Shown one piece after another: positions 1 to 11,429 of a stretch of 64,000 nt of DNA. The DNA lies in the NCBI GenBank assembly GCA_015680685.1, contig MNCI01008094.1:1-64000 (forward strand), given 5' to 3'. The position numbers and the translations under genes were made by a program. Numbering within the stretch: position 1 is the first letter of the stretch; each line of letters starts with the position of its first letter. The notes beneath the pieces were generated by a model, which made no database searches, was not told the DNA's origin, and worked only from the letters and a program-made list of their open reading frames with translations. This stretch comes from Gnetum montanum (lineage: Eukaryota > Streptophyta > Gnetopsida > Gnetales > Gnetaceae).

Positions 1-1011
1 ATGCAACATATACTTCGATATGGTTATTACTGGCCTTCCATGCATTAAGACATTAGTTCAAAAATTCAAAAATGCTATAAATGTCAAATTTATGGGTCCA
101 AGATTAAAAGGGCTAGAGCCCCTTTAAAACTAGTAGTTGCAGATAGACCATTTCAGCAATGGGGTTTGGATTTTATTGGTACAATTACTCCTTTAAGAAC
201 TGGACACAAGTTTATTCTTACAGCTCCTGATTATTTCACTAAATGGTCTGAAGCAAAGGCTCTAAGAGGAAGTTCAGCATCAGACATAATTAAGTTTCTA
301 GAAGACCACATTCTAAGTAGATTTGGTGTACCCGAAGTATTAGTGTCAGACAATGGACCCGCCTTCAAATCCGAAGAGTTTATCGGGTGGGCATCTGCAA
401 AATCTATTTTCATATTTTCCTCATCAAATTATTATCCTCAAGGAAATGGCCTAGCAAAATCTACCAATAAAAAGCTTATCGCTTATATCAAGAAATCAAT
501 GGACAGGAATCCAGAAAATTGGATCAATTATCTACAATCCGCATTATGGTCAAATCGAATCAGATTCAAGAAAGCTATTGGGACATCACCATATAACTTA
601 GTCTATGGTTTACTCGCAAGAATTACAAAAAATATTATAAGCTTAGCTTCTGAATTTGTACAAAGATATAGTGAAAAGACTGATAAGGATAAAAGTTTCA
701 TGACTTTGCTTATTAGAAGAGAAGCTGAAGTAGATAAAGCAAGGGATAATTTGTTACGGAATACCTCTCAAGTTAAAAGATGGTTTGATAGGAAAGCTTT
801 GAAAAGGAATTTCAAGATAGGGGACCTTGTATTATTATGGAATATGAGGAAATGAAATAAGTTTACTCCGACATGGGTCGGTCCCTTTCAAGTTACAAAG
901 CAATTGTCCAAGGATACTTACAAATTATTAACCTTGGATGGCATGGAATTGCAATTTCCATATAATGTTTTGCATATAAAAAATTATTTGGGACATTTGC
1001 ATACAGCTTGA
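1..1011 (+). pseudogene. Ty3/gypsy integrase, 3' end of pol (element F)
   Basis: This is the C-terminal part of a gypsy polyprotein: the end of the integrase zinc region (GYYWPS near nt 20-40, then a C-x2-C-like KCQI), the catalytic core, and the C-terminal domain ending in a GPFQV-type stretch and a stop at about 1011. The longest open part is nt 166-855. In its numbering, D2 (DFIG) and D62 (SDNGP) are two catalytic residues. The third, expected 35 residues on in the NG-x-A-E-S motif, is K98, so the enzyme is dead. A TGA at 853-855 interrupts the C-terminal domain, which then continues in the same frame. There is no chromodomain, so this is not a chromovirus. The 5' part of the element lies outside the window. 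Confidence 0.9.
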
Positions 1012-1301
1012 AGATGTTATGACACAAAATAATATATGTATATAGTATTATGTAAATATTACTATGAGTATAGTGCCCATTATTATATTTAATTATGCTT
1101 TATTTATATTTGGAACATTATCTTTCCTTCAAATGGAACAAGTGGAAGCCTACAAGTGAAACAAGTGGAATTCTACAAGTTTCACAAGTGGGGAAGGTGA
1201 CTCATCCACCACTTAGTGAGGATTGTGAAAAATGGTTTAAATGCCTAAAAAGAAGGAAGCTTGGTTGAAGACACTTGGATGGAAGTTAAACATTTTAGCA
1301 C

Positions 1302-1310
1302 CTATAAAAG
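1302..1310 (+). promoter_or_regulatory. TATA-like box upstream of the 144-codon ORF
   Basis: The sequence reads CCTATAAAAGAAGG and lies about 70 nt before the ATG at 1380. Just upstream (about 1130-1195) an ACAAGTGGAA-like word is repeated four to five times, as often seen in LTR U3 regions. This may be the promoter of an LTR that begins near 1015 (TGTTATG), right after pol, or a promoter of its own for the downstream ORF. Confidence 0.45.
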
Positions 1311-1379
1311 AAGGATTAGATTACTTAAGATTTCATCATCTTTCAATTCAAGTTTGGTAGTGAAGGTTATAGAGAGCTA

Positions 1380-1814
1380 ATGGAGTTTGAGAGAGCAATG
1401 AGAAAGCCTTTTATTCCATATGTGATTGGATGTTGCCCTGAGCATGTATTGAAAGCTTATCTAAAGGCTAGATCTTGTGGACCTCCAAAGGAGTGTCCTT
1501 TTATGGCTTGGTTATCTGATGAATTTTATTTTCTCACTAGAGGTTTGGATATAGAGTCCAATGTTTGGGGGCGATATCAAGATTGCTCCAAAGAAGAGGA
1601 AAAAGGAAAAGAGCCACCAACTTATGAAGGATCTTCATGGGGATGGGGAGAAGCTTTTATCTCCCGAGAGGAAAATGAAGGACTTAATGAAGAGGAACAG
1701 AAGAGCTCATCTGAAAAAGAAAATGAGAAAAATGCTAAAGAGAAAGCTCATGTAGATCAAGATGAGAGCTCTACCAAGCCAGAGAACAACAGGACCGCCT
1801 TCATCACATCATAG
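1380..1814 (+). CDS. Unknown 144-aa protein with a charged C-terminal half
   Basis: This is an uninterrupted 144-codon ORF starting at the first ATG after a TATA-like box. The N-terminal 60 residues are compact, with cysteines and aromatics (IGCCPEH, SCGPPKECP). From about residue 68 it turns into a low-complexity Glu/Lys/Ser-rich tail. I do not recognise the family. It sits between the integrase end of element F and the polypurine-like tract at 2058, where some gypsy elements carry an extra or envelope-like ORF. No signal peptide or membrane segment is visible, so an envelope role is not supported. It is free of stops while the adjacent pol is broken. It may also be chance coding inside an LTR. 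Confidence 0.35.
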   Translation: MEFERAMRKPFIPYVIGCCPEHVLKAYLKARSCGPPKECPFMAWLSDEFYFLTRGLDIESNVWGRYQDCSKEEEKGKEPPTYEGSSWGWGEAFISREENEGLNEEEQKSSSEKENEKNAKEKAHVDQDESSTKPENNRTAFITS

Positions 1815-2057
1815 ATTTCCTATGAAACAGTGAGAGAGATGAGGATTCCCACTAGGGTAACCCTCACAATTCAGTTTCCATCCCAAGAATAGCTCATGAA
1901 GGACTTGATAATGTATAGTTTGTTGTGTACAGTTTGATTTTGCTTAGGAATGAGGTTTTTGTCCCATCACACCTTATGTGAAATGAGAATTTTCCTAAAA
2001 AAAACATTTCTATTCAGTTATAAAAATCTAGTGAAAATTTTAGTATGTTTTAGTCTT

Positions 2058-2080
2058 GAAAAAGGGGGCAAAAATGTTGG
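2058..2080 (+). other. Polypurine tract-like site with LTR-like start TGTTGG
   Basis: A purine run with a GGGGG core (GAAAAAGGGGGCAAAA) is followed directly by TGTTGGCAC at 2075. This is the usual layout at the start of a 3' LTR. The matching end of that LTR was not found. It may belong to element F or to another broken element. Confidence 0.4.
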
Positions 2081-2198
2081 CACATGTGGCCATTACATGG
2101 AACAGTTGGAATATTTTGTTCAAAATTAGCACAATCCCTAGTTGTGAATTTGTAGTTTAGTATTGTGAGTTGATGGGTATTCTTGGAGAAGCAAGCTA

Positions 2199-3290
2199 AT
2201 GGTAAATAATCTTGATGTTGAAGCCTTCTTGGAAAGTAAATTAAAATGCCAAGTTATTTTCTTGAGTGAAGATTGGAATATAAAAAAAGGAGGTGATTAT
2301 TTACCACAAGAAAGCATACTCCCTGTTAATATTGGCAAAATAGACAACACCGTGGGTAATGGATTATCAAAAATCAGCTAAGAGTTGGAAGCAAGTGAAG
2401 GACCTAACGGACTACTAATAGGTTTTGAATCCGTAAATTTAAAATTATCAAAGGATGTAAAGGTTTCTGTATTGCAGATGAACCAAAATTCCCGTATGTC
2501 CAAAGGCCCATTGTTAACGCTGCCGGAGAAAAAAAATGAAAATTAGAAAAATAGAACTGAATGCCGTGGTTTTTGGGCAAATCCTTTGGCTTTCCGTTCA
2601 GGATTTTACCCACGCATCAACCGGATTTATGTTGACGACTCGTCAGATGCCAAACTTGAGTTTGTGGAGCGCGTGGGAGGCCCTTCTTTCACCACTGAGC
2701 TGAGTTAAAGGGGGTTTCGGGCAGCAATCGCGTGCAGGCTGTGCAGACAAAACTAAGGCCAGTTTAGGGTAGAACGTAACAAGTATATCATCGATTTTAG
2801 CAGAGGCACTTGTGGATTTTAGAAGAATGGATGCCTATTTCATGCAATGAACAAATCTGGGTTTTCATCCGCAACAATGGCAAATGCCTTTAAAACCTTG
2901 GTGGACGTTGCTTGAAGAATCTGCACCAAATGTTGGATGAAAATTCTAAAAGCCAGATGGTTTACCAGTTATCGCAGACGGAAGGCAGCGAAAATCTACG
3001 AAGTAAGGATTAAATCATATAATCATCAAAACCTGTAGGGCATTTTCGAGAGGCAGACGTTACAACAGTTGTAGATCCTTACGGAACACACGGCGATGTT
3101 TCCTAACATGGCGGCTGAGTCTTCTCCTGTGATGGCAATTGCTGGTAACAATTTTTGGCTGAAGAAGATATTTTGAATCGATTGCAGGCAGTTACAGGAT
3201 CGGTGCCTTCACCTTCGAGCTCATATTTCGGGTCATCCTGAATTTTAACTTCAATTATCGTGGATGCAGAAAGGATAAATTAACTACCGC
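2199..3290 (+). pseudogene. Gene-like block, broken, not a recognisable transposon protein
   Basis: This block differs from its surroundings: it is richer in GC, has more CG steps, and holds long readable stretches in shifting frames. An open stretch starts at 2199 and continues past one TAA to about 2550. Later pieces include GFYPRINRIYVDD (about 2600), KNLHQMLDENSKSQ (about 2915-2960), then VVDPYGTHGDV and AEEDILNRLQAVTGSVPSPS (3070-3225). They need several frameshifts and stop read-throughs to join. I recognise no family and see no gag or pol motif. It may be a processed or fragmented copy of a low-copy host gene, or the LTR of element F. The frames were read by eye, so the limits are rough. 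Confidence 0.35.
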
Positions 3291-3299
3291 TACCACCAA

Positions 3300-4287
3300 T
3301 AAGGTGGATATTATATTATATTTTTATCTTAGAGATTAATGACACTTAGTATTTAAAATTTAAATTAAATTAAATTAGATTAGGGATTTTAGATTTATTT
3401 TAATAAATTACTTACAAAGGCAATATTTATAATATTTACAAATATTAATTCCTCTTAACTTTATGAATAACTCCCTCCTAATTAAATGGGCTAGTAACCT
3501 CCTAACTTGTTGGGCAAGTAATCTCCTAATTGGTTGGTCAAGTTACTTGGGAGAGAAGTTAGGTGAGATATTTTTGAATATGTAACTTCCCTACCTACCT
3601 TGTAAACCTTATAAAAAGGCTTCATGAGGACTTGGGAAAGGGGGGGATTTTTTGGAGAGTTTTAAAAAAACCTTTTGGGAGAAGAGACTTTTGGGAGGTC
3701 TCATACATCACACTTTGAAAGACTACTAGTTAGCACTTAGGCTCTCACTTGAAGACACTTTGGGGTCTTAAGAAGAGCATCAACAAAGAAGATTTGTAAA
3801 GACGATTGCTTGTAAGATGGCTTACTAAAGGAAAGATTTCAGCCTCTTTGTCATGGTCCTGTGAGTTATGCATTTTATTTTTTATTTTGTTTAAATTGTT
3901 TAGCTAGTGGTTTAGATAGTATCATCCTTGGCAATTAATTTTGGGATTTATAGATTACTCTTACTGTTCTTGTTGCCCAATAGAAATTTCTATTAAAATT
4001 TTTCCATAGAAGCGCTTGTGTTTAAAAGCCTTAAGAGCATTTTAGTAGTAAATTTCGTTATTGTGCAACGTATGGGAACTGCTATTGGGATTGTTGTAAG
4101 AGAGCCTCTGTTTGTAGTCACACCGTTGAACAATTCAGTAGTCGAGAGGGTTCAGAAAATATTTGGTATTTTGATGGGACCAGAATAGCTTCTTTTTATC
4201 TTTAAAGTAAATTCCTATGGTATTTCAATTAGAAATTATCAAGTCTTTTAAAGGTTCTGTTTGAATGCAATCGTTGACATCTATTAT
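3300..4287 (+). repeat. LTR-like non-coding stretch with TATA box
   Basis: There is no gene here. The region is AT-rich up to about 3560. A TATA box (TTATAAAAA, 3609-3617) is followed by a leader-like stretch with a poly-G run. This looks like the U3-R-U5 order of a plus-strand LTR. Neither end nor a partner LTR could be fixed. It abuts the broken RT fragment of element G, so it may be an insertion that truncated G. Confidence 0.4.
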
Positions 4288-5480
4288 CTAGTCAAAATGG
4301 AGTCTCGTATGTGGTAGTTTACGCAGCAATTTTTGGTAGCATAGTAGGATTGTATTGAAGAAATTGCTTATTATGAGTGGACTAGCCCACTCACTATCTG
4401 CGATTGGATAAATGAACCCCGTCTTGAGAAGTTTTTCTATTTCTTCTTTAATGATTTGTTTCAATTTGGGATTCAACTACCTTTGCGGTTGTCGTTTAGG
4501 CGTCATGGCTAGGTCAATGTAAATACAATGCTGGCATATCCTTGGATTGATTCTTGTTAGCTCTGGATATGACCAAGCAAAGGTTGTTGACCATTATTCA
4601 CCACTTTCAAAAAATTTGATTTTTGCTCAAGAGTAAGTTTGGCACTAATGCTCACTAATTTACCATTCTTTAAAAATGCATACTCCATTCCGATTGGTAA
4701 ATTTTTTAGTTCTAAGGGCTCCTACTTGAAGTGATTAGGGATTTTCAACTCTTCCCAATAGGTATCATCATCTTCATTAGAGAGTTGGAAATGAACTTGT
4801 TCAATTTTATCCATGCCTTCAACATATGCACATTTTAGGCACTTAGCTACCTCCATGCATATTGTGCTGCTATTTGAATCAGGCATCATCCATTGGATGC
4901 CCTTCTGCTTTGTGGCTGCTACATACAAACACCTTTGTATATTGATCTCTTGTGCACACTAATTGCATGCTTTAATGTATGTGCTCTTGATTGACCAAAT
5001 ACTTTACACACAATTGCATCCATTATCACTATATGAGATGCATGGAATATGCTTCTTCTCAAGTTTTCTTACCTCATTTTTCTTAGATATTTCTAGAGAT
5101 AGATCCCTTATACCCATTTGCACGTTGGCCATGCTTAACCAGGCCCTTGCCATAATGATGGAAAAGTCACTTTTGTAGTTGTCCACCTTGATTACCAGAA
5201 AATTAGTAGGATAGGACCACCCATAGACTATGGTTATAATGTCCTATGCTAATTCCAAAGAAATAGTGATCAACTAATCTACTAATTCTAGATGGATGTT
5301 GCTCTTCTTTAGAGGGGGTAGGTTCTAGGCCTTGTAGATATCATGGGAGATGAGGTTAACTCTAGAACCAGAATCAAGAAGAGCTTTGCATGGCTCTTTT
5401 CTAACAATCTATAGATGAATTAGTGGGATACTTTAGTCAAATATTTTTGTAGGAAAATTACTAGCCTTAATCCAGTTAGA
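4288..5480 (-). pseudogene. Protease and start of RT, gypsy element G
   Basis: Read on the minus strand from about 5480 downward. The aspartic protease shows the active-site run ALLDSGSRVNLIS (about 5340-5390) and, further on, a D-Y-K-S-D-F-x(4)-ARAWL segment (about 5100-5170). This matches the usual C-terminal DFxLGRPWL motif, here with IMARAWL. Then come a linker and the start of RT: an LNPKLKQIIKEEIEKLL run and FIYPIADSEWASPL (about 4370-4470), typical of Athila/Tat-type gypsy RT. The reading then enters unrelated sequence at about 4370 and ends at 4288. The catalytic palm, RNase H and integrase are absent. Several stops interrupt the frame. Confidence 0.75.
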
Positions 5481-7973
5481 AATAGCATGAGTTAGCATTA
5501 CAGTGTGGATCCTAGGTAGCACTTGATTTGAAGGGCACTCAAAGGTATTTGATGTAGAGGATGAGTGTGATGGAGCTACAAGATGATTAGCTAGAGTAGG
5601 TTGTGAGGGCTAGAGAGGATTTTTGGGCTATAAAAAAGGTCTTTTTCCTGATCGATTATCCAGACCACTTAGTTAAAAAATTGGTTGTGAGTGTACAGCC
5701 CTTGTGGCATTTTGTTGTTGTAGCTATAGAAGAATCTCACCCTACATATAAGAAGTAGGAGGTAATTAGTTGAAGGTGAAGGTGTAGGTGTAGAGGGATG
5801 TGGAGGATGATAAGGATATAGATTTGGGTTTTTCTCTCAAGTAGATGATGAATGTGTTCGATGATACTCTGGAGGGTAATAGTGATGCTAGAATGATGCA
5901 TGGCTTGCAAAACTCCTAGGGGAGATAGGCTACTAAAGATAGTACCCATATGGATCTACTTGCTAATAAGGGTACTACTACCTTGATCATGGCATTCCCC
6001 ACTACTATGGTTGGTACCACTATTGGTATTATTCATAAGGTTATGGAGGAGTTCCACTAGGGTAGTCAACTTATTGTTCTTGGTGGAACTGTCTTGGATT
6101 GTCTTGAGGATAAGGCAATCATATTGGATCTTGCCTATGTGCTAGGAAAGGATTAAATATGTATACTTTAGAATTTTGTAAGTGTGACACCACAAGGTAA
6201 CATCCCTTTGAATGTTCATATCGGTATGTTACATTTACTTTCATCATTAGAGTTAGACTCCAGAACCTCCTCTACTGTAACAACTTTGTTCTTACCTCTT
6301 TGGTAGGCACATTAAGCTTCTTTTCACCTCCTACAATTATGATCATTATTTTTCTCTTTGGATTCTTCAACAATATTCAAATTAGTTGGATAGTTTTCAT
6401 CCAAAGAGTCCCATAACTTGTCAACCTTGGCCAAAATATTAGAAATAGATTTTTGAATGGGCAAGATCTTTCTGTTTACCACTTTATCAAGTGGTGATTC
6501 CTCCTTATCACAAAAATTAGACCTCTCATTTTCTAATGGAAGGATCCCTATTATACTCTTCAGCACTTTCCCTTTTTCATAGGTCACCTTCTTTTTTTGC
6601 TAGCTACTCAATTAACCTTTCGATCTGATGAGCTCTCATTTCAAACAACCTTTCTTGGGAATACACCCCAAGGGTTCTTCTTGTTTTGGCTTTGAGCCCA
6701 TCTATGATGTGGCAAAGTTGTTTTCTTTTAGAGTAACCATGGCTAGGGCATTAGTGTAGGAGTGAATAATATTAGCCCAGGTGACATCCAAGGTTTCATG
6801 TGCTCTTTGTTTCTAGCCTTGGATTTACCTTCTTAGATTAGACACAATGAAGTATGTCTGGTATTTGTCATTAAATAGTTCTAACATGGTACTCCATCTA
6901 TGGATAAATTCTAGCTCTAAGGACTAGTACCAACTTTTAGCTTCTTGAATGAGTATCCTTGGGAAAAGCTTTAGTTTTTGCCAATCATTCTCTATGTTCT
7001 GTAAGGCACAAGCATCTTGAAAAGCTTGTAGATGTGTCTGTAGATTGGAATTCTATTTACTCTCAAATCTTGGGATATTGTTCATATCTAGGAACTTGAT
7101 TTGACTATCCTTCATATGCCTAGTTAGGATTTTCACTGGCTTTGCACTGTTGAGCATAGTTCGAGTTGCTAATAGAGGTTCATCATCATTGCTGTGTTGA
7201 TGACACTGATGCTGGTTTCAGCCACCCCTTTAGTTTTGGTGGCCTTCATGGTCATTGTTATTTTAGTGATCACATTCATCATGGTTATTTTGATGGTGGC
7301 TTCCATGAGAACAATTAGATGAAAAGGAATGTTTAGAATTGGATGAAGAGGATAAATAGGAAGATGGACTGTCACTGCCACCATGGTGTTCGCCACCACT
7401 CTTACACTTGTTATGATCACCATCCTTAAATCCCTTGTTGTTGTGATGTTTACTTGAGTCCCTACCTTGGGGATTAATTTTTTGTAAACCCAATTTATGA
7501 ATAGTTGATCACAAGATTAGGTTCACACCCTCACCATCAGTAGTAGGGGGTGGCAAATCTTCATGTTGAGAACCTTCCAAGGGAGGATCCTCATTTTTCT
7601 CTTGATCTAGTAGGAACAAGGGATTAGTGTAATGTTTCCCCTTTGTAGCTTCATGGAGTTTCTCCTGACATTGATCTTGTCTACGTTTTGTTTTAGTGGA
7701 ACAATAGTTTCAAGTGTTATATCCATCCACAATGTATTTTTCATGAAGATATGCTATGTCCAACTTCTTAAGGGTTTTGAATAGCATCCCAGGCATAGAT
7801 CGATCATGGGGCAAGACAATATTTCCCTCCATATCATGCCATTGCATCTATTCATCCTAATGTCAGGTGAAGGTGAAATTTGGCACAAAATCATCTAGAT
7901 GAGTGTATATGACCTTGAATTCTTGTGGGACCAGTGATTTGGCATCTTTTGACTTGCAAGAAGAAGAAGACAT
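5481..7973 (-). pseudogene. Gag, gypsy element G
   Basis: Gag starts at the minus-strand ATG at 7971-7973 (MSSSSCKSKDAKS...) and runs down to the protease. The N-terminal region (7500-7973) is readable with a few stops. A Ser/His-rich low-complexity stretch follows (about 7263-7493, with SSYLSSSSNSKHSFSS). The conserved retrotransposon Gag core lies at about 6640-7110: FLDMNNIPRF, then QAFQDACALQNIE, LKLFPR and AKSWY. A lysine- and acid-rich part follows at 6324-6587. Each sub-frame is broken by stops, mostly TAG. No zinc knuckle was seen. It is immediately upstream of the protease, in the normal order. Confidence 0.7.
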
Positions 7974-10160
7974 TTTGCAAAACAAAATGAAATTGTTAGT
8001 GTGCTTTTATAATTCTATGTATAGTGGGAATGATATTGACCTTTAGGTTTGTACAAAAATATTAATGATATTATCTTAAACCTAAATTGCACATGTTCCA
8101 CAAACAAAGTCCTTGAAAATGGAACCAATGATAAGGGGCAAGCTACCCCTATGCCCAACCATACAAATCACAAAGCATTCACATGCGATTTGGTCAAATT
8201 CTGTGGACTTTATTATTTCTAGTACGCTAGCCCTTTAGGGAGTGAATATAGCCTTAAGGTTAATCATTGTCTTTCCAGTTACACTTGTAATGTTCATTGA
8301 TATGGTTAACTATAACTAAGACATTTGATTTTTATCATTTTTATGTTTTATAGTTGGATGCTTGAATTGTAGATAAAAAGGGATTTGATTAACTAATCTA
8401 AATTAACTAATCCTAACATAAGTATTCATTCCCACTTTTCATAAACATCTTGAACCCACGTATCCACTACTTGGTGAAAAAGTGCTATACTACTAGGCAT
8501 ACCAACCAATAACGCTACTAGGATTACCAAGTGAATACGTGTTACGCTCAAAGCAATCATACTTATGTGTGTAATCTATCTTGCTTAATTGTCTCATTAA
8601 TGTAATAAAATATTTAATAACTAATTGAAAGCATTTAATAAATAATTGGAAATAATAAATGCATAAATAAAATAGCTAATCTATAAAAAGTTTTGCAAGG
8701 TTTATTAGAAAGCTTGTCTTTATTAACGCACACACTTTCATGCTTAGGTACAACAATGCTCAAATAAAGATCTGTACACTCAATGACTCCTACTATGGGC
8801 ACTTGGAGGAAAAATTATAACTTTCAAATGGGAAACATGTAAGAGCTCCACTGTGACTACCATTTTACTTATGCCATAAATGTGGTTGCAAGCATGTATT
8901 TATAGGAAAAAATCAAGAAAATAGACACTATGTCGATGGGGCCTCATCGACGCATGGTAAGATGCATCAACTAGGCCTCATCGATGAGGCACAATTGAAA
9001 AGGCCATGTTGATAAGGCCTTGTTAATGTAGCCAACTTAACACAACTCATCAATAATGAAGAGCACACAACATATAGTATGACATTTTCTTAGATTCCTC
9101 TTAGTGGCAATCATAAGCTCCATTGTAAGGTATAAAGTAAAGAAATATGAGAGGCACTAATCATATACCCTACTACGTTTAGCATCATGAAAAAGATAGA
9201 TTGAGTATGAATCAACATAAAAATAACAGGGATTCAATAAAATATTTTTGTATATAAACAAACATAATTGATAATTTATTTTATCAATAAAATTAACTTT
9301 GTAATAATCCTTTCAAGGAAGCATAGAATCAACAATATAATCAGATAACTCTCTTTGACAAAAAGATTTATAGTAATTTGATTATGTGCTAGGTACAAAT
9401 AAATTTGCATAATGTGAAAATCTAGTACCTTTCAAATGATAGTAGGAGTAATTCCCATTCTTTGAAAAATTATTCTCAAAAAAGAACTTTGCTATAGATG
9501 GTAAAGATTACATCATTACATTATGACATCCTTATAGTAAGTAGTTTTGAATATGAAAAGAATAATAATAATTTAGGTAACCTAGAAGTTTATAGATGCT
9601 CAAAACTCTCAACCTCTAATAAACTATGAAGAAAATCAATAACTTTAACTATATTATTCTAATGCAAAACAACAAAAATGAAACCGTGCTACCTAAGGTG
9701 GTGGAAGAAGCCTAACTAAAACACTTGGGAATAGCCATGTTAAAACCTTTTTATGCTAAGAAATCTCTACAATTTCTATGCAAAGGATTAATTTGAAGAT
9801 GATGGGAAAAATGACATCTTCCCCATGAATTTATACAAAGGATTTGAAAATCCTAGTAATAGTTGAAGGCAAAGTTGACTAGAGAAAAAATTAGTCAAAG
9901 TTTAGATAATAAGTAATTAATGATTATTAATTTTTATTAATAATAAATTAATTTAATAATTGAAAAATCTAGTAAACTTGAGATATTTAGAGTCCAACAC
10001 ATAGTACTCTTTGAGATAATTCTAACAATATCAATTTCACCAAAATCTAACATATGGTTTGCAAGATATCTTGTTTCTCAGTAAACATGTCATGTATTAA
10101 TTTTTTAAAAAAATTTAACTTTGAAAAAGTAAAATTTAACTTTAAATTTTTATTCCCATT
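7974..10160 (-). repeat. Leader and 5' LTR region of element G
   Basis: There is no gene. Upstream of the G gag start lies a leader, then promoter sequence with a minus-strand TATA box (CCTATAAATACATGC, plus 8896-8906), so transcription would run toward gag. The U3 side is at higher coordinates and contains a perfect 16-bp palindrome at 8975-8990. From about 9180 to 9960 it is very AT-rich. The exact LTR ends and the primer-binding site were not found. Confidence 0.5.
8896..8906 (-). promoter_or_regulatory. TATA box of element G
   Basis: CCTATAAATAC on the minus strand, about 0.9 kb upstream of the gag ATG at 7973 and in the same direction. Confidence 0.55.
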
Positions 10161-11429
10161 CCAATATTTTGGGGCATAAGATCAAACTTGTGATACATAT
10201 TTATTTATTTATTTTGAAAAAATAATTTTTAACCCTATCCTAGGTTAGGGTAGGATAGGTAGTCACCAACAATTATTGGTGACTAGTCATGCTACTACGT
10301 GGTTGGGTTTTACAGGCTAGCCCCATCATGTCATGGCTAGCCTAACTATAGTGCAACTAGCTATACTATTACACAGTAATGCCACAAGGCCCTGTCATAA
10401 AACATCATAGTAGTCCATCACTTGTAGTAGCCAACAACACCACGTCATGGCTACATCACAAGACCTGGTTAGATGATGTTGCTATTGGTCAAGCTATAGC
10501 AAGTAACAACCATACCAACCTATGAGATATGACACTCCTATAGTCCTTCACAATCTTCTATTACTGTTACCTCCATCACTGTTGTTGACCACTTTCATTA
10601 GCTGTATCTACCACCATTGTTAGCCATACCCACCACCATTGCCATCACCATAGTTATTACTAAGGTATTAGGTTGTCCATAGTTACCAATAGCATTATCA
10701 ATGTTGCAGCACCGTATCTCCCCCAACAACCAATAATGTTGTGGTATGCTACCTCCCTTGATCACTATTCACATTGCAACATCTTGCCTTTTTCAGCAAC
10801 AAACAGTAACCATCAATGCTATAGCATCTTGCCTTTCACAACAATTCTAGCAATGTAAAAGCTTCTATCAACTAATGAAAAATGTTAGATTTTTTTATCC
10901 ATTGATGAAAATCTCAATAAGAAAATACATTGAAAACATGATGGGAAAATCTAAATATGAAAATGTAGAAAAATCTAACCAATAAGAAAAATTAACAAAG
11001 TGGTAGCAAATTGGGAAAAAAATCTATAATTAAGTGCATTCATCTTGAATTAGTACTGGGATGAGTGACCTCTTAGCAAGTCTTGAAATACTTGAAATAT
11101 TTTGCAACTTTAAATGACAATAATTTTTCATTCTAGGATTTGATTTCAATGACACAAGAGTCATTTTCAATAAACTTGGAACTTCTAGATGCAATGGAAA
11201 AGTCAAATTCAACCTACAAAAATTCAAAAAGTAGGCTTTTAAACATGTTATTTGGCCATTCCAAAACATGAAAAATCCTAATTTAAAACCTAAAATTTAA
11301 TACTTTTTTGATGATTAGAGTCTTTGAGTCTAGCTAAGAACTAATGGAAAGACCTAGAGAAAGCAAATGCATTTCATAGTAGGTATAACCTCTTCTAGAA
11401 TCAATTAACCATCCTTGAAATCCATAAAA
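10161..11429. other. No gene seen; AT-rich with ACC-rich patches
   Basis: I see no coding signal. At 10240-10320 there are short direct and inverted words (CTAACCTAGG-like, and a CACCAACAATTATTGGTG inverted repeat). At 10540-10660 the sequence is a loose CCACCATTG-type simple repeat. This is where a 5' LTR of element E should lie, but nothing matching the start of its 3' LTR (TGTAACAACTTATCC) was found. Confidence 0.5.
10265..10282. repeat. Short inverted repeat
   Basis: CACCAATAATTGTTGGTGACT-type arms form an AT-centred hairpin in non-coding DNA: GTCACCAACAATTATTGGTGAC reads nearly the same on both strands. The function is unknown. Confidence 0.5.

Noticed and set aside
1380-1814. Envelope-like protein of element F
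   Set aside because: No signal peptide or membrane segment is visible.
4288-4370. Frame continuation of RT in element G
   Set aside because: After the ASPL motif the translation no longer resembles RT. It is unrelated sequence at a break.
10161-11429. 5' LTR of element E
   Set aside because: No sequence matching the start of the 3' LTR at 37053 was found, so it is not claimed.
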